A program made the position numbers and the translations under genes. Of a stretch of DNA of 64,000 nt, positions 28,254-36,966 are shown in pieces (position 1 is the stretch's first letter; each line of letters starts with the position of its first letter). The notes beneath the pieces were generated by a model. It worked only from the letters and a program-made list of their open reading frames with translations, was not told the origin of the DNA and searched no databases. Origin of the DNA: Pseudomonas mucidolens (GTDB lineage Bacteria > Pseudomonadota > Gammaproteobacteria > Pseudomonadales > Pseudomonadaceae); NCBI RefSeq assembly GCF_900106045.1, contig NZ_LT629802.1, positions 3,906,001 to 3,970,000 of the forward strand, in the 5' to 3' direction.

Positions 28254-29146
28254 CAATCCACCTCATAGCGCTGCTGACCGTCGAACACCACCTTGTCGTT
28301 GTCGATGACGGTCAGGCGCAACCCTTCCACTTCATCGCCGAGAAACAATCGATGTCCATCCTCCAGAACGACGTGGCCATTTTTACCGCCCACGATCTGG
28401 ACGATCTTGAAGGGCAACCGGGTATTGCGTTCACGTACCCGGCTGATCACGGGCACAGGCGTGTCGAATTGCTCCTGGAAACGGTCGAGCATCCGTGAAA
28501 TCAACGCGAGTTCATCCCTGGAACCCGTGCCGTCGATGGATATCTGGCCATTGATGACTTCCAGCGCAAAGCGATGGGCCAACTCACGTTCCTCCAGCAT
28601 CTTCAACAGTTGCTGGCGCACTTCATAAGCACTGGACAGCAGGTTTTTTTGCTCCAGCGCCGGCCTCAGCGACGCCTGGGACTGACTCTCCTCGGTGGGG
28701 GTCAGGCCCAGCGCGACGATGACCAGCGCCACAAGCGCCGCAATCCCCATGAAGCGCTTGTGCCGCAACGTCGGCGCAGAGGACGGCGGCGATTGCGGGT
28801 AATCCTCGACGTCGATCGCTGGGGTGGAAGCAGGCGTCGGAAGCTGGGGCCAGGGCTGGTCGGCATCGGCGACATACAGTCGAACCTGCGCGATGGAAAA
28901 GAGCGTATTCGTCCCGAGGTCGGGAATCTGTGCCTGAGGCTGGCCCGTGTCATCCTGCAAAAGGCCTTGCTCCGCTTGCACCGACCATCGGCCGGCTGCG
29001 CAACGCAGCTGTACGTGGCGCTCTGAAATGCCTGGATCGTACAGCGCAAGATCGGCGTCCTGACTGGCGCCGATGCTCCATTGCTCACCGAACAGCGGCA
29101 ATGCGGCCCCTTGATGCAGCCCCGTGAGTACCCGCAACTCAAACAA
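28250..29146 (-). CDS. hrpQ: HrpQ (SctD), FHA-containing inner-membrane ring protein
   Basis: 298 residues from TTG 29146 (LFELRVLTGLHQGAALPL); GGAGG lies 7 bases upstream, and HrpQ homologues begin at this point, while the frame extension to 29185 adds non-family residues. N-terminal FHA domain (GISERHVQLRCAAGRWSV), Pro-rich linker, one transmembrane helix (GIAALVALVIVALGL, about residue 135), then a periplasmic ring domain. It forms the outer part of the inner-membrane ring with HrcJ. Confidence 0.93.
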   Translation of the reverse strand: MFELRVLTGLHQGAALPLFGEQWSIGASQDADLALYDPGISERHVQLRCAAGRWSVQAEQGLLQDDTGQPQAQIPDLGTNTLFSIAQVRLYVADADQPWPQLPTPASTPAIDVEDYPQSPPSSAPTLRHKRFMGIAALVALVIVALGLTPTEESQSQASLRPALEQKNLLSSAYEVRQQLLKMLEERELAHRFALEVINGQISIDGTGSRDELALISRMLDRFQEQFDTPVPVISRVRERNTRLPFKIVQIVGGKNGHVVLEDGHRLFLGDEVEGLRLTVIDNDKVVFDGQQRYEVDW

Positions 29147-29203
29147 AACCAGGCCTCCGCGCAACGCGCAAGCGCAGGCCCACAATCACAGACGTGGGCG
29201 TGT

Positions 29204-31300
29204 TCACGCCACATCCTCATGCTGCAAACCGTCCTGGTTCAGATCAATCCGGCCAAGGACCTTGACCTTCGCCGCACTCGTCAACTCGGCAAAGGACACC
29301 ACCGGCACATGGTTGAACTCCTCCAGCAATAACGTACGCAACGGACTGCGCAGATCCTGGGCCACCAGCAGTACGCTTTTGATCTTGGCCCGCGGCGGGA
29401 AACCTTCGTTCAGCAGACTGACCAGCCAGGCACTGTGTTCAGTGTCCAGGGCAAAGAACACACCGGTCTGGGTCTGCCGCAGCGCCTCGCGCAAGATGTT
29501 TTCGGTGTGGGGCGATAACAGCCAGGCATGCAAGCCGTCGGCCTCGCTGTACTGGTGATAGATCTGGGATTTGAGGGCGATTCGAGCGTAGTCCGCCAAC
29601 GCTTCGGGCTCACGTTCATGCTGGCCGTGTTCGATCAGCGCCTCGACAATCAGTCGCACTGCTCGCAGGGATATGCCTTCGCTGGCCAAGCGTTGCAGCA
29701 CGCTGGAAAAGCGCGACAACGGCATGATTCGTTGCAGCTCCTGGACCAGTTCCGGCTGGTTGAACTCGAGCCAACTGAGGATTGATTTGCTTTCTTGAAT
29801 GCCTAGAAACTGAGGTCCACTGAGCATCATGGCGCGCTTCATACGATCGACGATCAGCTCTTGAGCGCTAAGCCGTTCCAACTGCTCGTCGGCCAGCAAC
29901 GGGTCATCCGCAGGCAGCCACCACCAATCCTGTTCATCCCGAGCTGCCAGGCCCTGGATTCCCTGCGGCGGTTCGTGGGGGCAGTCGGTCCGCGCCACCG
30001 CCAAGCGCTCGCTCAGTGACGCCTTGAACATCGGCACTTCATGCACGCAAAAGCGGAATTCGTCCGCCGCGAGCGCCGGGCTGTATTCGATTTCAAACGG
30101 TGGCAGAGTCAATCCGACGCTGGTGACAATCGCGTTACGTGTTTGGCGAATCGCCTGGATCAACCCAGCGACACGGGCGTCGCCCGCGCATGCGGCGGCA
30201 AATTGCAGCAAGTAGGGCCGAGACGGATCAAAGCCTCGCAAGTCTTCATAACCATTGTCTTGCGGCGCGACCGGCGGCGCGCCTTTTCCCTCAGGCGCTT
30301 GGTCTTTCCCACGTTGGCGTGAGAGGTGATAACCCAATGCCCCCGTCATTAACGAAATGACAATGAACACGCCGGTCGGCATGCCGGGCAGCGCGGCGAA
30401 CGCCAGCATGCCGACCGAGGCGATCATCCAGCTCTTGGGTTCGCTGGTCATCTGCCGGGCAATTTCCGCGCCCACGTGACTGGCGCCCTGGTTGAGCCCG
30501 TCCGGTGCGACCCGCGTAATGATCATGCCGGCAGTCAACGAAATCAGCAGCGCCGGAATCTGCGCAATCAGTCCATCGCCAATGGTCAGCACCGAGTACA
30601 ACGCAATGGAATCGGAGGCACTCATGCCATGCTGAAACATGCCGGTGGAAAACCCGCCCAACAGGTTGATCACCACGATCACCAGCCCCGCGATCGCATC
30701 CCCCTTGACGAACTTCATGGCGCCGTCCATCGCGCCGAACAATTGGCTTTCACGGGACAACTGCTCGCGCTTGTTGCGGGCCTGGTTGCCGTCGATCAGA
30801 CCGGCGCGCAAGTCGCTGTCGATGGACATCTGCTTACCGGGCATCGCATCGAGGCTGAAGCGGGCCGCCACTTCGGCGACACGTTCCGAACCTTTGGTAA
30901 TCACCAGGAAGTTGACGATGGTCAAAATCATGAAAATCACCAGGCCCACCGCCAGGTTGCCGCCCACCACAAAGTTGCCGAACGCCTCGACAATGTCGCC
31001 TGCATCCTGCTCCAGCAGAATCAGTCGAGTCGTGGCAATCGACAGCGCCAACCGGAACATCGTGGTCAACAACAAGATCGACGGAAACGACGAGAAGGCC
31101 AGAGGCCCGGGCAAATACAGCGCCAATACGATCAACAGGCAGGAGATGCAGATATTGAGCGCGATCAGAATGTCCACCAGCCAGGTGGGCAACGGCACGA
31201 TAAAAATAAACACGATGGACAGCACAATCACCGCGCCCATGACTTCGGCGCGGCGCGCAACACTCAACAGCACCGCGTTGAGCCATTGAAGCGAAGTCAC
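29204..31300 (-). CDS. hrcV: HrcV (SctV), export apparatus protein
   Basis: 698 residues from GTG 31300, overlapping the hrpJ stop (GTGA); the extension to 31363 lies within hrpJ. N-terminal half with about eight transmembrane helices and the FHIPEP-family hallmark region (FPSILLLTTMFRLALSIATT; ARFSLDAMPGKQMSIDSDLR). The C-terminal half is the cytoplasmic nonameric ring that docks chaperone-substrate complexes. It starts the export-gate part of the leftward operon. Confidence 0.98.
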   Translation of the reverse strand: MTSLQWLNAVLLSVARRAEVMGAVIVLSIVFIFIVPLPTWLVDILIALNICISCLLIVLALYLPGPLAFSSFPSILLLTTMFRLALSIATTRLILLEQDAGDIVEAFGNFVVGGNLAVGLVIFMILTIVNFLVITKGSERVAEVAARFSLDAMPGKQMSIDSDLRAGLIDGNQARNKREQLSRESQLFGAMDGAMKFVKGDAIAGLVIVVINLLGGFSTGMFQHGMSASDSIALYSVLTIGDGLIAQIPALLISLTAGMIITRVAPDGLNQGASHVGAEIARQMTSEPKSWMIASVGMLAFAALPGMPTGVFIVISLMTGALGYHLSRQRGKDQAPEGKGAPPVAPQDNGYEDLRGFDPSRPYLLQFAAACAGDARVAGLIQAIRQTRNAIVTSVGLTLPPFEIEYSPALAADEFRFCVHEVPMFKASLSERLAVARTDCPHEPPQGIQGLAARDEQDWWWLPADDPLLADEQLERLSAQELIVDRMKRAMMLSGPQFLGIQESKSILSWLEFNQPELVQELQRIMPLSRFSSVLQRLASEGISLRAVRLIVEALIEHGQHEREPEALADYARIALKSQIYHQYSEADGLHAWLLSPHTENILREALRQTQTGVFFALDTEHSAWLVSLLNEGFPPRAKIKSVLLVAQDLRSPLRTLLLEEFNHVPVVSFAELTSAAKVKVLGRIDLNQDGLQHEDVA

Positions 31301-32403
31301 GCGGACACCTGCGCCAAGCTGCTGGTCGTGCGCCCTTCCACCGCTGTGCTTTGCCCCATGCACAACAGGAAATTGCTCAAGCTTTCCTGACGGCTTCGGC
31401 TATCACGCCACAACGCCATTGGCAGGCGCTGCATCAGCGGGTAGAGCGCATTCAGTGAGACCAGTTGGCTCGACAGCGCCTCCCCGCCGAACTCACAGCC
31501 AAGACGCTCTACCTCCCCGGGCGCAATACCGGTGCTCGCGTACCCCAGCAAACGTTGCAACAGCACAACCGCCTGCTGGTTGCTGTCCGCGGCTTGCGGG
31601 GTCAGGCGCAAGGCCAGCCCAGCACACTCACGCAGGACCGTGTTGAGTTGTCCGCAGGCCTGCAGTCCCAGCAATAACGTACGTAACTTGGCCGTGGGCA
31701 CGGAGGAAACCTGGGCACCGACATCATCCGCCAGCGCCCGGCGCATGACTTGCAGGCCGCGATTGAACTGCTCCCCGCCGAACAGTTCAAGCAACGCTTG
31801 CATCATCGTCGCCAGGGATTGGCGCACCACCACACTGGAGTAATACAACTGGCGGACGGCTTGGCGTAATGCCTGATCATCGGTGCCTTTTTGCAACGAC
31901 AGCGCGATATTCAGCGCGGCTTGAATCTGTGCCTTGTAGCGCTCGGTCAGCGTTGTCAGGAAATCGCAGGCCCGCGCCGCTTCCACCTGGCGCGCCTCGG
32001 CCTCGGCTTGAGCACTGATGTGTTCCAACACCACATACGTCCTGGCCGGGTCGCCCCCCGTCAACGCCAGCAACCCTTCGACACTGGTTTTCTGTAACAG
32101 CAACACCCGGACCTGCCGCGCCAGGTGAGCCAGGCTCTCTTGTCCGGGATGCCCCAACTGTTCGTATAACTGGGCCAAGTGCTCGACTTTTTGCACCCGT
32201 TGCCCAGGTCCCGCAACCACCAACTGACGCTGATCCAGGCTTTTACTACGGCGCTCCATCTGCTGACTGAAGAGCAGGCCAACTTCCTCTGCCGCGTTGT
32301 GCTGCGCGGCACGAGGCGTCGGCAAAGGTGACTGAGCCACGACCGAAGCACGGTTCAGTTGATTGATTTTTTCAACTTCGCTATGGCGTGCTTCAACTTT
32401 CAT
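31297..32403 (-). CDS. hrpJ: HrpJ (SctW), gatekeeper / translocator control protein
   Basis: 368 residues from ATG 32403 (MKVEARHSEVEKINQLN). The frame is open back to 32451, but that start would fall between the hrp box and the expected transcript start, so the shorter form is preferred. Helical HrpJ/YopN-SepL-type domain, Leu/Gln-rich throughout. HrpJ controls the order of substrate export and is itself secreted in P. syringae. First gene of the 11-gene leftward operon. Confidence 0.94.
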   Translation of the reverse strand: MKVEARHSEVEKINQLNRASVVAQSPLPTPRAAQHNAAEEVGLLFSQQMERRSKSLDQRQLVVAGPGQRVQKVEHLAQLYEQLGHPGQESLAHLARQVRVLLLQKTSVEGLLALTGGDPARTYVVLEHISAQAEAEARQVEAARACDFLTTLTERYKAQIQAALNIALSLQKGTDDQALRQAVRQLYYSSVVVRQSLATMMQALLELFGGEQFNRGLQVMRRALADDVGAQVSSVPTAKLRTLLLGLQACGQLNTVLRECAGLALRLTPQAADSNQQAVVLLQRLLGYASTGIAPGEVERLGCEFGGEALSSQLVSLNALYPLMQRLPMALWRDSRSRQESLSNFLLCMGQSTAVEGRTTSSLAQVSA

Positions 32404-32434
32404 AGAGGGGGCCGGGAGTGATCTTTCATGCCTC

Positions 32435-32463
32435 TGTGTGGCCACCTCCACTCAAACAGTTCC
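32435..32463 (-). promoter_or_regulatory. hrp box for the leftward hrpJ operon
   Basis: On the minus strand: GGAACT (32463-32458), 16-base spacer, CCACACA (32441-32435). One mismatch (T for C) from the GGAACC-N16-CCACNNA consensus. It lies about 32 bases before the hrpJ start. Confidence 0.85.
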
Positions 32464-32596
32464 CACTGCTGAAACAATTTATTGCCCGCGTAATAACTGG
32501 CACGGTTTTATAAGCCTCAGTGCCAGATATTGCATGCAATACACTCAAGCAATTAAAAATATATAGATATATCAACAACCTACGATGACATCGAGG

Positions 32597-32614
32597 TTGG
32601 CATAAGCACTGCTT
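32597..32614 (+). promoter_or_regulatory. Sigma-54 (-24/-12) promoter of hrpL
   Basis: TTGGCA at 32597-32602 and TGCTT at 32610-32614 place GG and GC exactly 10 bases apart, the required -24/-12 geometry, within TTGGCATAAGCACTGCTT. The transcript would start near 32624, about 43 bases before hrpL. This is the expected target of the HrpS-like activator. Confidence 0.82.
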
Positions 32615-32666
32615 AGGAGGTCTCCATCGAAACCCATTCGATGGCGATTACCTGAGGAACAAAAAA

Positions 32667-33218
32667 ATGGAAAACCCTTTCGATGCAGTAGAACCCACCC
32701 GCTCTGGCTTTCCACAATCTATGCTCGATCTTTCCGATGACCATCGGAAAAAGCTGCGTAACTTCATTCACAAACGCATCCTCAATCCCGAAGATGCGGA
32801 TGACATTCTGCAATTAACCTATCTGGAAGCCTGGCGCAGCAGAGCGAATTTCAGCGGCCAGGCCACCTTGAGCACCTGGATGTGCGGGATTGCTCAGAAC
32901 CTTATCCGCAACCATTTTCGCCGCTTGTACGCCAAGCCCGTGCATTGCGAATTCGATGAGGCGCTCTGGCATGGCCAGGACGAAGCGCGCGACCTGGGGT
33001 GGGAGTTCGAGATTAACCGTCGACTTGAACGCGCGCTTCAGGCGATCAATCGCCTGCCCACGGAAATGCGCGTGACGCTCTACACCTCCCTGGAAACCGA
33101 CGGCAGCTACCAGGACACCGCCAATGTGCTGGATATCCCGATCGGAACGGTCCGTTCAAGACTATCCAGGGCCCGTGAACAGCTCAAGCGAGCCACGTAT
33201 GGCGGGCTGAGTCGATGA
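32667..33218 (+). CDS. hrpL: HrpL, ECF sigma factor of the Hrp regulon
   Basis: 183 residues from ATG 32667 (GAGGAA 8 bases upstream). Region 2 reads DADDILQLTYLEAWRSRANF and region 4 DTANVLDIPIGTVRSRLSRA, typical of ECF sigma factors; length equals HrpL (184) of P. syringae. It recognises hrp boxes, three of which are present in this window. Its stop overlaps the next gene (ATGA). Confidence 0.95.
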   Translation: MENPFDAVEPTRSGFPQSMLDLSDDHRKKLRNFIHKRILNPEDADDILQLTYLEAWRSRANFSGQATLSTWMCGIAQNLIRNHFRRLYAKPVHCEFDEALWHGQDEARDLGWEFEINRRLERALQAINRLPTEMRVTLYTSLETDGSYQDTANVLDIPIGTVRSRLSRAREQLKRATYGGLSR

Positions 33219-33748
33219 ACCCGATCAGCGACCGCACACCACTGCCCAAGGGGCTGCAGGCCTTCGCACCCGAGGATCTGGAAGCCATGCGCGGCATCTT
33301 GAATGAAACCATCGAGACCGGGATCAACTCCACGTTGACGCAAAGAATTTCCGCAGAGCAGTTCGCCTATGTGGTGAATGGTTATCAGCGTCAGGGCTTT
33401 CCGATTTATGTCCTCAAGCGTCGAGGCGAGGTGATCGGATTCGTCTGGGTGCACAGCTTTTGCTGGGGCGGGGATGCCTGCAGGCGTACCGGTGAAACGG
33501 TGTTGTACATACGCAAGGACCATCAAGGTCGCGGGGCCGGCGTTGTCCTGGCCAGGGCCGCCCTCACTCTTGCCAGCCGCTACGGCTTCGGATCCATCGT
33601 GGTCTGGGTACTGGAAGGCAATGACAGCAGTCTGCGAATCGCCAAGGCAATGGGCCTGGAACGCTGGGGATATTTACCCGGTGTCGCATGCTTCGGTGAG
33701 CAGCAACGAAGCGTCAACCTTTACGGCCTGACGCTTCCAGTACACTGA
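33215..33748 (+). CDS. GNAT-family N-acetyltransferase coupled to hrpL
   Basis: 177 residues, start overlapping the hrpL stop by 4 bases. Acetyl-CoA binding motif in LYIRKDHQGRGAGVVLARAA, and a motif B-like segment VWVLEGNDSSLRIAKAMGLE, the pattern of phosphinothricin-type acetyltransferases. The substrate is unknown. The overlap implies expression with the T3SS sigma factor, so it may be a T3SS-linked modifying enzyme, but simple read-through acquisition is also possible. I see no secretion signal argument beyond the location. Confidence 0.85.
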   Translation: MNPISDRTPLPKGLQAFAPEDLEAMRGILNETIETGINSTLTQRISAEQFAYVVNGYQRQGFPIYVLKRRGEVIGFVWVHSFCWGGDACRRTGETVLYIRKDHQGRGAGVVLARAALTLASRYGFGSIVVWVLEGNDSSLRIAKAMGLERWGYLPGVACFGEQQRSVNLYGLTLPVH

Positions 33749-33782
33749 TCGCCCAGCGCTTGCAGTTTCGCCCCACACAGCA

Positions 33783-35000
33783 TCAGGCTTTTTTCGAACG
33801 GGGCAACAAGATGGCAAGGACGCCAAGCAAGGGAAGGTACGAGCACAACCTGTAGACGTACTCGATGCCATGAATGTCCGCCAAGTGCCCGAGCAACGCC
33901 GCGCCAATCCCGCCAAAGCCGAACATCAAACCGAAGAACACCCCAGCGATCATCCCGACGTTACCCGGCACCAGCTCCTGCGCGTACACCACGATCGCCG
34001 AGAATGCCGAGGCCAGGATGAAACCGATGACCACACTGAGCACGCTGGTCCAGAACAGGTCGACATGGGGCAGCAACAGCGTGAACGGCGCCACGCCCAG
34101 AATCGAAAACCAGATCACCGCCTTGCGTCCGATCTTGTCGCCAATCGGCCCACCGAAGAATGTCCCTGCCGCCACCGCCCCGAGGAACAGGAACAAGTGC
34201 AACTGGGAACTGGCCACTGACAGGTCGAACTTCTCGATCAGGTAAAAGGTGAAGTAACTGGTGAAGCTCGCCATGTAGAAATACTTGGAAAATACCAGCA
34301 GCCCCAACACAATCAGAGCGCTCAGCACCCGCCCCTTGGACAGGCCGTGAGTCGCCGCCTGGCCTTGCTTGAGCTTGAACAGATTCAGATGATTGCGGTA
34401 CCAGCGGCTGATGGCGTACAGCACACCCAGGGCAAATACCGCGAACAGGCCAAACCAGGCCACATTGCCCTGGCCAAAAGGAATAATGATCGCCGCGGCC
34501 AGCAATGGCCCGAAGGCCGAGCCGGCATTGCCCCCGACCTGGAAGGTCGACTGCGCCAAGCCATAACGCCCGCCGGATGCCAGGCGCGCAACCCGCGACG
34601 CTTCCGGGTGAAAGGTCGACGAGCCGACACCAATCAACCCCGCCGCCAGCAGGATCATCGGGAAACTGCCGACCTGAGACATCATCAATATCCCGATCAG
34701 CGTGCAAATCATCCCGCACGGCAACAGAAACGGCTTGGGATGACGATCGGTGTAATACCCCACCCAAGGTTGAAGCAAGGAAGCGGTAAGCTGGAATGTC
34801 AGGGTAATCAGGCCGACCTGAGTAAACGTCAAGCCATAACTGGCCTTGAGCATTGGGTAGATCGACGGTAACACCGCCTGGATCAAGTCATTGATCAAAT
34901 GCGCCAGCGCCACCGCGCCGATGACACGCATGACCAACGGGCTGGATTGCCCGGTGGTTGACGCCGTAGCCACTGAAGGCTGGGGATGGGTGAGAGCCAT
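33783..35000 (-). CDS. fsr: MFS transporter, fosmidomycin-resistance (Fsr) type
   Basis: 405 residues from ATG 35000 (MALTHPQPSVAT); further in-frame starts at 35015 and 35057 add non-membrane residues. Twelve predicted transmembrane helices. Family features: AHLINDLIQAVLPSIYPMLK at the first helix, WVGYYTDRHPKP loop, and SSTFHPEASRVAR, characteristic of Fsr-type exporters. Exports fosmidomycin or other small molecules from the inner membrane. Monocistronic, convergent with the GNAT gene. Confidence 0.88.
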   Translation of the reverse strand: MALTHPQPSVATASTTGQSSPLVMRVIGAVALAHLINDLIQAVLPSIYPMLKASYGLTFTQVGLITLTFQLTASLLQPWVGYYTDRHPKPFLLPCGMICTLIGILMMSQVGSFPMILLAAGLIGVGSSTFHPEASRVARLASGGRYGLAQSTFQVGGNAGSAFGPLLAAAIIIPFGQGNVAWFGLFAVFALGVLYAISRWYRNHLNLFKLKQGQAATHGLSKGRVLSALIVLGLLVFSKYFYMASFTSYFTFYLIEKFDLSVASSQLHLFLFLGAVAAGTFFGGPIGDKIGRKAVIWFSILGVAPFTLLLPHVDLFWTSVLSVVIGFILASAFSAIVVYAQELVPGNVGMIAGVFFGLMFGFGGIGAALLGHLADIHGIEYVYRLCSYLPLLGVLAILLPRSKKA

Positions 35001-35235
35001 GAAGAGCGTTTCCATACAGCAGATGGATGCACAGGTGCAGGAGCGACAATGTGCCACTTTTCGCTGCGCGATGGCTATCCCCTTAGGGGGCTAACGAGCT
35101 GATCAACGACCAGCCGTTTCACCGGCCACTCGTCGCCCGTAACGGTGATTTTCGTTAAACGGTTGAAAGCGTAGAAAAAATTTCAACAAAAAGGCTTGAC
35201 GCATCTTCGTTCTGCGCGAATAATGCGCGCCACTT

Positions 35236-35312
35236 GGCTACATAGCTCAGTTGGTTAGAGCATAGCATTCATAATGCTGGGGTCCGGGGTTCAAGTCCCT
35301 GTGTAGCCACCA
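35236..35312 (+). tRNA. tRNA-Met (anticodon CAT), integration target
   Basis: The acceptor stem GGCTACA pairs with TGTAGCC and an encoded CCA ends at 35312 (77 nt). The anticodon loop is TTCATAA. The first pair G-C rather than a mismatched initiator stem indicates the elongator form; a lysidine-modified tRNA-Ile2 is the alternative for CAT. Its 3' end is part of the att repeat, and the gene stays intact after insertion of the element to its right. Confidence 0.95.
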
Positions 35313-35391
35313 AGTACCGATCCATAGATGTCTACAGCAGTCTATGAATCACCTCAAGAAGCCCGCCTAGTGCGGGCTTTCTTGTTTCTGG
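35301..35391. repeat. attL: left attachment repeat of the island
   Basis: This stretch, from the tRNA-Met 3' end through its terminator hairpin (GCCCGC-ctagt-GCGGGC, 35361-35377), recurs at 52221-52310. The first half is imperfect; the last 41 bases (35351-35391) are identical to 52270-52310. Similarity stops sharply after both copies. Confidence 0.92.
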
Positions 35392-35426
35392 CTGTCCACC
35401 TCTATCTACCCCTATCCTTCCCCACC

Positions 35427-35446
35427 GTGTATGCCCACGTGTATGC
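35427..35446. repeat. Integrase arm-type sites next to attL
   Basis: Two direct copies of GTGTATGC spaced 12 bases apart (35427-35434 and 35439-35446). The same pair with the same spacing occurs beside attR at 52136-52155. Such paired sites near both ends are typical of the arm-binding sites of tyrosine integrases. Confidence 0.75.
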
Positions 35447-35478
35447 TTCATAAATAATTGAACTGAAGGCATACAAGG

Positions 35479-36720
35479 ATGAAACGCACCGATATCAAGC
35501 GGCGCCCTCTCGCTGACACTACACTTTCCAGCCTGGAGCCTGAGGCCGGGGCATACCGCGAACTAGACAGCCCAGGGCTGTATTTCAGGGTCAAGCCGAA
35601 CGGCCAAAAGTCCTGGGAATTACGCTACAAGAAGCCAGACGGCAAATGGTCGTGGCTTGGTCTTGGCGGCTACCCGGAAGTGGGCGGCGCTTTTGCTCGG
35701 CAGAAAGCGGCTGATCTACGCGCAGACGCATCGGAAGGTAAGAACCCGATCACCTCCAAGAAAGCTCGCCAAGCCGCCGAGATCGATGCAGCCAACGACA
35801 CCTTTGAAGCATTGGCAAGGGAGTGGCACACGTCTCGCCTGAGCGGCTGGGATGCTGGTACGGCCAAAAGGATACTTGGCGCACTCGAACGCCATGTATT
35901 CCCCTCGCTCGGTAAACGCTCCTACACCTCTATCATGTCGATGGAGTGGATGGAGCTATTGAGAGGGCTTGAGCGTCAGGGGATTCTGGAACAGATGAGC
36001 CGTGTGAGGGCCTACTGCAAAGATATCTATGACCTGGCTCGCGTAACAGGCAGAGCCGTCAACAATCCGTTGGAGGGTGTGCATAAATTTCTGTCCTCGG
36101 GAAAGGCAGAGAACTACGCCCACGTTTCCCCCGATGAGCTTCCAGGGTTACTCCGAGCGATACGCTCCTACCCCCACGCCAAAGATGTTCAGCTTGGTCT
36201 AAGACTGTTGACCCTGATGGCCGTACGCCCCAGCGAACTGCGAGAAGCACATTGGGTGGAGTTCGATTTCGACAAGAGGTTGTGGACCGTTCCAGTAGAA
36301 CGCAAGGGTCGTAAGAAAGGTCGTGAGCACCTGGTGCCACTATGCGCTCAAGCAATCGAAGCACTACTGGAGCTTCGGCAACTCACCGGCGCTTACACTC
36401 TCCTGTTTCCCGGTAGAAGCGACCGCACTAAACCCCGCAGCGATACGGTATTCCTAATGGCACTAAGACGCCTTGGTTACGAAGGGCGCCAGACCGGCCA
36501 TGGCTTCCGCCACATCGCCAGCACGATCCTCAACGAGCGCGGATATCCGGCTGACCATATCGAGGCCCAACTCAGCCACAAGGCACAAGGTGTTCGAGGG
36601 ATTTACAACAAGGCTCAGTACCTTGAGCAACGCACACAGATGATGCAATGGTACGCCGATCATCTTGATTCCCTAGAGAACGGAAATGTAGTGCAAGGTC
36701 AATTTGGGAAGGCCGTGTGA
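35479..36720 (+). CDS. int: Tyrosine-type site-specific integrase (P4 family)
   Basis: 413 residues. N-terminal DUF4102 arm-binding domain (PGLYFRVKPNGQKSWELRYK), core-binding domain, and catalytic domain with the Arg in MAVRPSELREAHW, HGFRHIAST (His and Arg) and a C-terminal Tyr in RGIYNKAQY. It starts 166 bases after the tRNA-Met CCA and reads away from it, the standard arrangement for islands in tRNA genes. It should catalyse integration and excision between attL and attR. Confidence 0.96.
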   Translation: MKRTDIKRRPLADTTLSSLEPEAGAYRELDSPGLYFRVKPNGQKSWELRYKKPDGKWSWLGLGGYPEVGGAFARQKAADLRADASEGKNPITSKKARQAAEIDAANDTFEALAREWHTSRLSGWDAGTAKRILGALERHVFPSLGKRSYTSIMSMEWMELLRGLERQGILEQMSRVRAYCKDIYDLARVTGRAVNNPLEGVHKFLSSGKAENYAHVSPDELPGLLRAIRSYPHAKDVQLGLRLLTLMAVRPSELREAHWVEFDFDKRLWTVPVERKGRKKGREHLVPLCAQAIEALLELRQLTGAYTLLFPGRSDRTKPRSDTVFLMALRRLGYEGRQTGHGFRHIASTILNERGYPADHIEAQLSHKAQGVRGIYNKAQYLEQRTQMMQWYADHLDSLENGNVVQGQFGKAV

Positions 36721-36750
36721 AGCCGTTAACCCCCTTCCCTTTAAAAAATG

Positions 36751-36873
36751 GTGTTACGGGTGTTACGCGTGTTACGCCTATCTTCAAGTCATTGTTTTTA
36801 TTTAATATATTGAGCGTTACACGCGCTGCAAAGCTTCTGAACACCACGTGTTACATCGAGCAGTCGTGTTACA
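36751..36873. repeat. Iteron cluster (left), candidate replication origin or regulatory site
   Basis: Three tandem 9-base units GTGTTACGG, GTGTTACGC, GTGTTACGC (36751-36777), then an AT-rich stretch (about 36783-36812), then single GTGTTACA copies at 36848-36855 and 36866-36873. The region lies in the 246-base gap after int, which holds no convincing gene. An inverted counterpart lies at 49937-50057. Iterons plus AT-rich DNA suggest an origin bound by the element's own primase-helicase. Confidence 0.65.
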
Positions 36874-36966
36874 GAAAGGTCACGCCCTCAACCCTGCTGG
36901 CATTGACGCTTCCAGCTGCAAATCGCTGTAACAGCCTATCGGCTTCGGGGCAGCGGGGAGATCTAA

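Noticed and set aside
32505..32540. TGGCACG at 32509 as the hrpL -24/-12 promoter
   Set aside because: No GC at the required 10-base distance; the site at 32597 has exact geometry and is closer to hrpL.
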